This document shows positions 6,932 through 11,878 of a stretch of 11,878 nt of DNA, piece by piece. The DNA is taken from contig JAQVVW010000017.1 of the NCBI GenBank assembly GCA_028698765.1, forward strand, positions 1 to 11,878. Reading direction: 5' to 3'. The notes under the pieces were generated by a model. That model was not told the origin of the DNA. It ran no database searches and saw only the letters and a list, made by a program, of their open reading frames with translations. The stretch is from Methanoculleus sp. Lineage in GTDB: Archaea; Halobacteriota; Methanomicrobia; Methanomicrobiales; Methanoculleaceae. The translations under genes were made by a program, and so were the position numbers. How positions within the stretch are numbered: position 1 is the stretch's first letter; the number at the start of each line of letters is the position of its first letter.

Positions 6932-8305
6932 CTAAAGGAAGCCCTCCCGCCCGTTCGGAGAAAGCAGGGATATGGACGGCGGCGATGGCGATGCAATCGG
7001 CCGCGCGGCGCCTGCCGGGTACAGCCCTGCGGGTGCCGCGATCTCTCTCGGAACCGTCTGCTGCACCGGTGAACCGTCGCCCAGCACCCGGACGGCAAAG
7101 CCCTGGTCGGTCCACTTCCCGTGGTCGAGGATGTTCCGGGCATCTATGACCATCTTGGTCCTCACCTGAAGCGTCGCTGGGTCGAGTCTCCGGAAGCAGT
7201 CGTGATCGGTGAGGATGACGATACAGTCGCTCCCTGCGGTCGCCTCCGGGATATCCATGAGGGGGTGCGCGAACTTCGCCGCATACGGGTCGTGGCACCG
7301 GATGGCATACCCCTCGTTCTCGGCGAGCTGGATGAACTTGAATGCCGGGCTCTCCCGTGTGTCGCCGACGTTGCCCTTGTAGGCGACGCCGAGGATGCTG
7401 ATCGTCGGGTCTCTGATGCCGGCGAGCAGATCGCGTGCGATACGCAGCACGTAGTTCGGCATGGAGTCGTTGATCTCCCGTGCGGTGGAGATCATCCTGC
7501 ACCGGGTCGAGTTCTCGGTCAGGAACCAGGGATCGACGGCGATGCAGTGCCCTCCGACGCCCGGACCGGGGTTGAGGACGGTGACCCGCGGATGCTTGTT
7601 TGCGAGGGTGATCGCCTCCCAGACGTTGATCTCGCACTCCTCCGCGAGCTGGGCGAACTCGTTTGCGAGCGCGATGTTCACGTCGCGGCAGGTGTTCTCC
7701 ATCAGTTTGACGAACTCCGCTGTCTTCGTGTCGGTCTGGTAGATCTGCCCGCGGACGAAGGTCTGGTAGATCGCGGTCGCCTGGTCGGTGGATTCCCGGT
7801 CGTAGCCGCCGATGATGCGGCTGTTGCCCGTCATCTCGGAGAGGGTCCGCCCCGGTATCGCTCGCTCGGGGCAGTGGGCGTAGAGGAAGTCTCCCACGGC
7901 AACGCCGCTCTTCTCGAGCCTCGGGATGACGATCCGTTCGCTGGTCCCGGGAGGAACGGTCGATTCGAGGATGACCAGATTCCCCCTGTGGAGGTGGGGG
8001 GCGATCATGCCGGCGGCGTTCTTGACGTAGGTGAGGTTGGAGACTTTCGTTGCCGGGTCAAGGGGTGTCGGCACGGCAATCAGGAAGGTGTCCGCGGCCT
8101 CCGGTTCGGTGCTGACAGAGAATCGGCTTTTGGCCTCGCCATAAAGGTCGTCGAGCCCCGTCTCCTCAAACGGCAGGCTCCCGCGGTTCAGGCAATCCAC
8201 CACGCTCTGGTTCACGTCGACGCCTACGACATCCGCTCCGTGAGCCGCAAACAACAGTGCAGTCGGTAATCCTATGTATCCTAATCCCAGTACACAGATC
8301 TTCAT
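6932..8305 (-). CDS. wecC: UDP-N-acetyl-D-mannosamine dehydrogenase
   Basis: Oxidises UDP-ManNAc to UDP-ManNAcA with two NAD+. The 457-residue protein starts with the NAD-binding motif VLGLGYIGLP (5-14), then has AVPTPLD (77-83), a HCPERAIPG segment (144-152), VKLMENT with the expected active-site lysine (Lys200), and GVGGHCIAVDP carrying the catalytic cysteine (Cys254). The UDP-binding C-terminal domain includes LGVAYKGNVGDTRESP (305-320). The start at 8305 is preferred over an upstream ATG at 8359 because GGAG lies 7 bases before it and the Rossmann motif follows at once. The gene lies 19 bases after wecB. Residues about 411-457 form a Pro/Ala/Ser-rich tail beyond the usual end of the family. 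A UDP-glucose or other UDP-hexose dehydrogenase is possible, but wecB next door favours ManNAc. Confidence 0.92.
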   Translation of the reverse strand: MKICVLGLGYIGLPTALLFAAHGADVVGVDVNQSVVDCLNRGSLPFEETGLDDLYGEAKSRFSVSTEPEAADTFLIAVPTPLDPATKVSNLTYVKNAAGMIAPHLHRGNLVILESTVPPGTSERIVIPRLEKSGVAVGDFLYAHCPERAIPGRTLSEMTGNSRIIGGYDRESTDQATAIYQTFVRGQIYQTDTKTAEFVKLMENTCRDVNIALANEFAQLAEECEINVWEAITLANKHPRVTVLNPGPGVGGHCIAVDPWFLTENSTRCRMISTAREINDSMPNYVLRIARDLLAGIRDPTISILGVAYKGNVGDTRESPAFKFIQLAENEGYAIRCHDPYAAKFAHPLMDIPEATAGSDCIVILTDHDCFRRLDPATLQVRTKMVIDARNILDHGKWTDQGFAVRVLGDGSPVQQTVPREIAAPAGLYPAGAARPIASPSPPSISLLSPNGREGFL

Positions 8306-8324
8306 GCGTATTCTCCCCGGGCAG

Positions 8325-9404
8325 TCACTCCGGCCTCGCGGCGGCACATACCATGACAATCATCTTTCCGGCGATTCCATCGCCGTAGGGGTTCTTCCAC
8401 CCGGATTTCCAGGATTCTATCGAACGAACCGCTTCGAGTATCTTTCTTGAGTCGGCACCGACCAGGACGTTCGATCCGACGTCCAGCGTCTCGGGCCGCT
8501 CCGTGTCGTAACGCATCGTGGCGCAGGGGACGCCGAGAACACAGGTCTCTTCCTGGACGCCGCCGGAATCAGTCAGCACGAATTTCGCCTGCGACTCCAG
8601 CTGCAGGAACTCCAGGAACCCGAAGGGTTTGGTGAGGTTCAGCCCGTCGACGCCGATGCCGAGCTCCTTGATCCGTTTCTCGGTCCGCGGATGGACGGGG
8701 AAGACGACCGGGAGGGAGAACTCCTTCTGCACCCCCTCAAGCCCTTTTAAGATCTCTTTGAGCCTTGTGCGGTTGTCCACGTTCTCCTGCCGGTGGGCGG
8801 TGACGAGGAAGTATGCACGGGGCTCGAGATCGAGTTCTTTCAAGACGTTGCTCTTCTTCTGCGCTATGCCGAGGTTCTGGTATACCGCATCGACGACGGT
8901 GTTGCCGGTCACGCAGATCTTCTGCTCGGCGATCCCCTCATGGAGGAGGTTCTTTCTCGCGCTCTCCGTCGGGGCGAAGAGGTAATCCGAGATGTGGTCG
9001 GTGAGCACCCGGTTGATCTCTTCCGGCATCCAGCGGTTGAAACTCCGCAGCCCCGCCTCGACATGCCCCACCTTCATGTGCAGTTTCGATGCCGCGAGAG
9101 CCCCGGCCATGACGGTGTTTGTATCTCCCTGCACCAGGACGACGTCGGGCGATTCCTTTACGAGGATGTCCTCGACGCCGGTCATGATCTTCGCCGTCTG
9201 GCCGGCATGGGTGCCGGAGCCCACGTCGAGGCTGTAGTCCGGGTCGGGGAGTTCGAGCTGCTCGAAGAAGAGCCGGTCCATCTCGTAGGAGTAGTGCTGC
9301 CCGGTATGAAGGATGAAGTAGTCGATACCTCTGCGTTCGCACTCCCTGATGATGGGGGACATCTTGATGATCTCCGGCCGCGTGCCGAGTATCACTCCGA
9401 TCAT
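8325..9404 (-). CDS. wecB: UDP-N-acetylglucosamine 2-epimerase (non-hydrolysing)
   Basis: Interconverts UDP-GlcNAc and UDP-ManNAc, supplying WecC. The 359-residue protein is close to the usual length and shows the whole set of family motifs: LGTRPEIIKMSP (6-17), HTGQHY (33-38), QGDTNT (92-97, Asp94), HVEAGLR (114-120, Glu116), PEEINR (127-132), the HRQEN histidine (His204), and DSGGVQEE (279-286) followed by RPET for UDP binding. The last 15 or so residues (KMIVMVCAAARPE) differ from the typical tail. ATG 9404 has GAGGAG nine bases upstream and lies 37 bases after the GT2 gene. A seven-codon mini-ORF overlaps this start. The adjacent wecC makes a hydrolysing sialate-type epimerase very unlikely. 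Confidence 0.94.
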   Translation of the reverse strand: MIGVILGTRPEIIKMSPIIRECERRGIDYFILHTGQHYSYEMDRLFFEQLELPDPDYSLDVGSGTHAGQTAKIMTGVEDILVKESPDVVLVQGDTNTVMAGALAASKLHMKVGHVEAGLRSFNRWMPEEINRVLTDHISDYLFAPTESARKNLLHEGIAEQKICVTGNTVVDAVYQNLGIAQKKSNVLKELDLEPRAYFLVTAHRQENVDNRTRLKEILKGLEGVQKEFSLPVVFPVHPRTEKRIKELGIGVDGLNLTKPFGFLEFLQLESQAKFVLTDSGGVQEETCVLGVPCATMRYDTERPETLDVGSNVLVGADSRKILEAVRSIESWKSGWKNPYGDGIAGKMIVMVCAAARPE

Positions 9405-9424
9405 TCTTCACATCTCCTCTGCAT
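9401..9424 (-). CDS. Possible 7-aa mini-ORF ahead of wecB
   Basis: Minus-strand ATG at 9424-9422 opens the frame MQRRCEE, ending in TGA at 9403-9401, which overlaps the wecB ATG as ATGA. A GGTGA motif (9437-9433) sits eight bases before this ATG, a proper ribosome-site spacing. The wecB ribosome site GAGGAG lies inside the mini-ORF. It may pass ribosomes to wecB or be chance; there is no evidence that it is translated. Confidence 0.2.
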   Translation of the reverse strand: MQRRCEE

Positions 9425-9441
9425 CGTAATGTTCACCCTGC

Positions 9442-10596
9442 TCACTTCCGCACCCTTAGAACGAGGGCAAGCGCCAGGCCCAGCATGAGTGCGACCGTCC
9501 CCGGGATCAGGAAGAACGATGCAAGCATGCCCTGTTCGATCGGGACGATCCCGGTCTCGCTGAATCCCCGCAGAAACTGGAGGAAGAAGAAGATCCCGGC
9601 AAGCATCGCGGCAAGCCCGGGCAGACCGATGTAGAGAAGCGGTTTTCTCTCCACGGCAAGCCAGAATATCGATCCGAGCACCTCCATTCCATGAGAAATG
9701 GGGTTCTTTGTGGATGTGTCGAAGTCCCCGTACTTGCAGTTTATCGGCGTCTCCCCGATACGCAGGTGTCTCTCCTGGGCGATCTGGAGCATCTCCGATT
9801 CGGTCGAGAAATCGTTCATCCGGAGCGCTCCGAGCATCGATTCCATGGTCTTTCTGTTCAGCGCCCGGAAACCGCACTGCGAGTCGGTTATCGCACTTCC
9901 GTTGCTGGAGACGACATCGAGCACCGCCCGGCCGAAACGCCGGTAAAACGGCATCTGGCCGAACGTCCGAAATCCGATGACGAGATCGGCGGCATCGGCG
10001 CGGATCAGCTCGACCAGGAGAGGTATCTCCCCGGGGTCGTGCTGGCCGTCGCCGTCCATGAAGACCAGGCAGTCGTAGTCGTGATCGACCGCATACTTAA
10101 GAGCGCTCTTGATCCCCTGTCCTTTCCCCTTCTGTGTCCCGTGCGAGATGACGGTCGCCCCTGCATCCCGGGCGACCTTCGCGGTCTCGTCCGTACAGCC
10201 GTCGTCTATCACCAGGACTTCGTCGACGTGCTGCCTGGCCCGCAGGACGACGGAACCGATCGCGACCTCTTCGTCGAGGCAGGGGACCGCCGCAAGCGTC
10301 CGCATCCTGCTCGACCGCCGGGGCGTGATGGCGGCCGCTTCGGCGGTCTCACTCACCACCCGCCGGTTCCCCGGAGCCGCGGGCGTCCTCAGGGGGTTGA
10401 CCCGCTCCTGAACCTCACAGCGGAGGGCCGGGACGCCTGTCACGTCCGCCTGCCCGATGCTCCGGGGGATATGTCGGTCGATCCATCTCTCTCTCTCTGC
10501 ATCCAGGTAGTGCGGCAACGGCACAGTTGTTTCTTCGGCGAACCACCCCTCGTGGTGAGCGGGTGGCCTCGCCCGAACCGGATCCTTGTCGTACAT
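9442..10596 (-). CDS. Dolichol-phosphate-type family 2 glycosyltransferase with two C-terminal membrane segments
   Basis: 384 residues. The GT2 catalytic domain runs from about residue 98 to 310: LAAVPCLDEE (101-110), the nucleotide-binding DDGCTDET (131-138), FMDGDGQHDPGEI (179-191) with the metal-binding aspartates, and DSQCGFRAL (238-246). Two hydrophobic helices follow (about 320-343 and 357-381), ending in a short basic tail. This layout matches archaeal transferases such as AglJ that load the first sugar onto dolichol phosphate at the membrane, so it may start the lipid-linked glycan here. Most relatives begin near residue 98 (ATG 10305), which has no clear ribosome site. ATG 10596 has GAGGGG at a 7-base spacing and a TATA box at the right distance, so I keep the long form. 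The 97-residue extension is unrecognised. First gene of the six-gene operon. Confidence 0.85.
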   Translation of the reverse strand: MYDKDPVRARPPAHHEGWFAEETTVPLPHYLDAERERWIDRHIPRSIGQADVTGVPALRCEVQERVNPLRTPAAPGNRRVVSETAEAAAITPRRSSRMRTLAAVPCLDEEVAIGSVVLRARQHVDEVLVIDDGCTDETAKVARDAGATVISHGTQKGKGQGIKSALKYAVDHDYDCLVFMDGDGQHDPGEIPLLVELIRADAADLVIGFRTFGQMPFYRRFGRAVLDVVSSNGSAITDSQCGFRALNRKTMESMLGALRMNDFSTESEMLQIAQERHLRIGETPINCKYGDFDTSTKNPISHGMEVLGSIFWLAVERKPLLYIGLPGLAAMLAGIFFFLQFLRGFSETGIVPIEQGMLASFFLIPGTVALMLGLALALVLRVRK

Positions 10597-10603
10597 CCAC
10601 TTT

Positions 10604-10609
10604 CCCCTC
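10604..10609 (-). promoter_or_regulatory. Ribosome binding site deciding the GT2 start
   Basis: GAGGGG on the minus strand, seven bases before ATG 10596. It supports the long form of the GT2 protein over the internal ATG at 10305. Confidence 0.5.
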
Positions 10610-10637
10610 TTGACGTACTGAAACGGGACTGTTCTGG

Positions 10638-10661
10638 CATATATTAATAGGTTATTATTAA
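10638..10661 (-). promoter_or_regulatory. AT-rich promoter of the glycan operon with overlapping inverted repeat
   Basis: On the minus strand TTAATATATG (about 10648-10639) makes a TATA box; a start about 26 bases downstream (near 10617) leaves a leader of about 20 bases to ATG 10596. TTAATA (10644-10649) and TATTAA (10656-10661) form an inverted repeat touching the TATA box, a possible operator. Confidence 0.5.
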
Positions 10662-10688
10662 CTAAAAGTAGTAAACTTATGTCTAAAG

Positions 10689-10706
10689 TAAATGTAATTC
10701 CATTTA
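10689..10706. repeat. Inverted repeat upstream of the operon promoter
   Basis: TAAATG (10689-10694) and CATTTA (10701-10706) are exact complements with a six-base spacer, about 45 bases upstream of the TATA box within the same AT-rich island. It could be a regulator site; no known operator is recognised. Confidence 0.3.
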
Positions 10707-10989
10707 TGGGTATGCCTCTAACCCTTACCTGCTCTAGTTAAAAGTTTCGGCCAGGGCGAAAATGGCTGCTGCCCTCTGCCGGGAGCGGGCAGGGGACCCC
10801 TATGGCGTGATTCCGACGATCTCTGGTATTATCGGATGCCGCGTTTCGGAAGGATTAAGTGAAGCAGTTCATGATGATGGCCGGAAAGGCTCATTTCCCC
10901 TGCCGCACCACTTCCGGAAGATCCATCGCCTGTGGCCTGATCGTTTCAAAGCAGCGGTAATACGGTGGGTCGGTTTCGCGATCCCCTCT

Positions 10990-11004
10990 GGAGCATGGTG
11001 CTCC
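10990..11004 (-). terminator. Hairpin just downstream of truA
   Basis: GGAGCA and TGCTCC are exact complements around a three-base loop, 11 bases beyond the truA stop. No T-run follows on the minus strand, so it may be an mRNA 3'-end structure rather than a terminator. Confidence 0.25.
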
Positions 11005-11015
11005 TTTGGGAAGTT

Positions 11016-11828
11016 TTATATCTCGGGTGTTTCGGGCTGCCGGGGATCCGGTGCGAGGTCGGCAGAGATCTCTGCCATGAGGACGTGGTAACGATGGCGG
11101 TCGGCAAGATGACGGCTGCTTTTAGCGTCGATCGGAAGCGGCGCGAAAGGGATCCCACACTCGATATCCCAGAGGATCAGCCCCTCGGGGGGCGCCGCGG
11201 CGACTCTCCCGTCCACCGGCCCGGCAAGGAGCCGTGTGATCTCGGCGGCTTCGGCCTCGCCTCTTCCTACCCGTCCGAGCATCGTTGCCATGCACCGGAC
11301 CATGTTCCAGAGGAAACTCTCGCCCGTCACCTCGAATACGGCGAACTGCCTGTCTGCAAAGACCCGTGATGCAAGGATCCTCCGCTCGGGGTTCCTGTCG
11401 CCGACGCGGGCGAAGGCCGAGAAGTCGTGCCGCCCGAGAAACGCCTCTGCCGCTTCGTGCATGGCGGCAACGTCGCCGGGGGCTGAGAAGTAGTAGCGGT
11501 AGGTCCTTGATACGGCGCTGTACCGGGGGTGGAAGTCGTCGGGGACCCCGGCCCACCCCGTACACCAGATGTCTGGGGGGAGGACCGGGTTCAGCGCTTC
11601 GATAGCCAATTCCGGCTTATCCGTCCGGAATGAACAGACCTGGCACCGGGCGTGCACCCCGCGGTCGGTGCGGCCGGCGGTAGCGAAGTTCGCCTTTCGC
11701 CAGTCGTCGAAGAGGCGGAGGTGCCTCGCCGCCGCGATGAACTCGCCCTCCACGGTGCGGAGGTCGGACTGTATCTGCGAGCCGAAGAACCGGTCGCCGA
11801 GGTACGAGAAGCGGAACGCCAGGTTCAT
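11016..11828 (-). CDS. truA: tRNA pseudouridine(38-40) synthase TruA
   Basis: Converts uridines in the tRNA anticodon arm (positions 38-40) to pseudouridine. The 270-residue length is normal for archaeal TruA. ATAGRTDRGVHA (49-60) carries the catalytic aspartate (Asp55). Further family features are the SRTYRYYF segment in the middle and SFLWNMVRCM near residue 165. The N-terminus FRFSYLGDRFFGSQIQ (5-20) fits the standard opening. ATG 11828 overlaps the TGA of an upstream minus-strand frame as ATGA, so truA is probably translationally coupled to it; no strong ribosome site is seen. It is separated from the glycan operon by about 420 bases and is functionally unrelated to it. Confidence 0.94.
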   Translation of the reverse strand: MNLAFRFSYLGDRFFGSQIQSDLRTVEGEFIAAARHLRLFDDWRKANFATAGRTDRGVHARCQVCSFRTDKPELAIEALNPVLPPDIWCTGWAGVPDDFHPRYSAVSRTYRYYFSAPGDVAAMHEAAEAFLGRHDFSAFARVGDRNPERRILASRVFADRQFAVFEVTGESFLWNMVRCMATMLGRVGRGEAEAAEITRLLAGPVDGRVAAAPPEGLILWDIECGIPFAPLPIDAKSSRHLADRHRYHVLMAEISADLAPDPRQPETPEI

Positions 11829-11878
11829 CGGTGTACCGTCCGCCGGATTCTGCGGAGAGCACCCTTGAGGGACTGGCG
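11825..11878 (-). CDS. C-terminal end of an unidentified gene upstream of truA (5' part outside window)
   Basis: The minus-strand frame entering at 11878 reads RQSLKGALRRIRRTVHR and stops with TGA at 11827-11825, overlapping the truA ATG as ATGA. The basic, helix-like ending and the overlap are typical of an operon partner, but 17 residues are too few to name a family. Two other frames are also open across this short stretch, so the call rests on the overlap geometry. Confidence 0.4.
   Translation of the reverse strand, partial: RQSLKGALRRIRRTVHR

Larger units (their letters stand above)
10597..11015. other. Intergenic region between truA and the glycan operon
   Basis: About 420 bases. The half near the operon (10630-10745) is an AT-rich island holding the promoter and two inverted repeats. 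The other half returns to ordinary GC content and contains short inverted repeats at 10746-10762, 10770-10793, 10883-10898, 10911-10920 and 10990-11004. A 109-codon plus-strand frame (10762-11091) has no recognisable protein character and runs into the truA 3' end antisense, so I do not call it. No tRNA or known RNA family is recognised. Confidence 0.5.

Noticed and set aside
6861..7637. Upstream extension of the GT4 gene on the minus strand to position 7637
   Set aside because: It lies out of frame inside wecC and is Arg/Pro-rich; the true GT4 start at 6860 has a good ribosome site and the family N-terminus.
7121..8269. 382-codon plus-strand frame
   Set aside because: It is antisense to wecC, which shows every family motif; the frame itself shows none.
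10762..11091. 109-codon plus-strand frame next to truA
   Set aside because: No motif or composition typical of a protein, no ribosome site, and its 3' part is antisense to the truA coding end.
1..11878. CRISPR arrays, insertion sequences, tRNA or rRNA genes
   Set aside because: No regularly spaced direct repeats, transposase motifs, terminal inverted repeats around a gene, or tRNA-like T-arm plus anticodon structures were seen outside coding sequence.

Overview
The window is GC-rich (mostly above 60% by eye) and densely coded. It looks like chromosomal DNA of a euryarchaeal methanogen. Methanomicrobiales, for example a Methanoculleus-type organism, is my best guess from protein style and base composition, but this was not checked by any search. 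Support for archaea: AT-rich TATA boxes at the expected distance from starts, Shine-Dalgarno sequences of GGAG/GAGG/GGTGA type, an archaeosine-pathway radical SAM enzyme (RaSEA family), and a dolichol-phosphate-type family 2 glycosyltransferase with two C-terminal membrane segments.

Left part (1-1964). The first 283 bases hold the 5' end of a minus-strand gene for a CapK/phenylacetate-CoA-ligase-like adenylating enzyme that runs off the window. A possible 35-codon leader ORF overlaps its start through ATGA and sits where a leaderless transcript from a good TATA box would begin. Diverging from it is a plus-strand radical SAM gene (about 689-1900) of the RaSEA type. It ends in an oligo-T tract and a hairpin-plus-T-run terminator.

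Spacer (1965-2329). No credible gene. It contains a very GC-rich inverted repeat and G-tracts between the converging RaSEA gene and the glycan operon.

Central part (2330-10596, minus strand). Six tightly packed genes read right to left from one AT-rich promoter near 10640: a membrane-anchored GT2 glycosyltransferase with an unusual 97-residue N-terminal extension, wecB (UDP-GlcNAc 2-epimerase), wecC (UDP-ManNAc dehydrogenase), a WbuB-like GT4 glycosyltransferase, an unrecognised alpha/alpha-toroid-like protein, and a two-domain (MDR dehydrogenase plus Gfo/Idh/MocA) oxidoreductase. WecB and WecC would make UDP-ManNAc and then UDP-ManNAcA. The GT2 enzyme could load a lipid carrier and the GT4 enzyme could extend it. 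The toroid protein and the two-domain oxidoreductase, whose genes overlap by ATGA, look like a coupled pair that modifies a sugar or uronate. No flippase, polymerase or oligosaccharyltransferase lies in the window, so the product (S-layer N-glycan, exopolysaccharide or other) is open.

Right part (10597-11878). A roughly 420-base spacer starts with an AT-rich promoter island and contains several small inverted repeats but no convincing gene. It is followed by truA (tRNA pseudouridine synthase, minus strand), whose ATG overlaps the stop of another minus-strand gene of which only the last 17 codons are visible.
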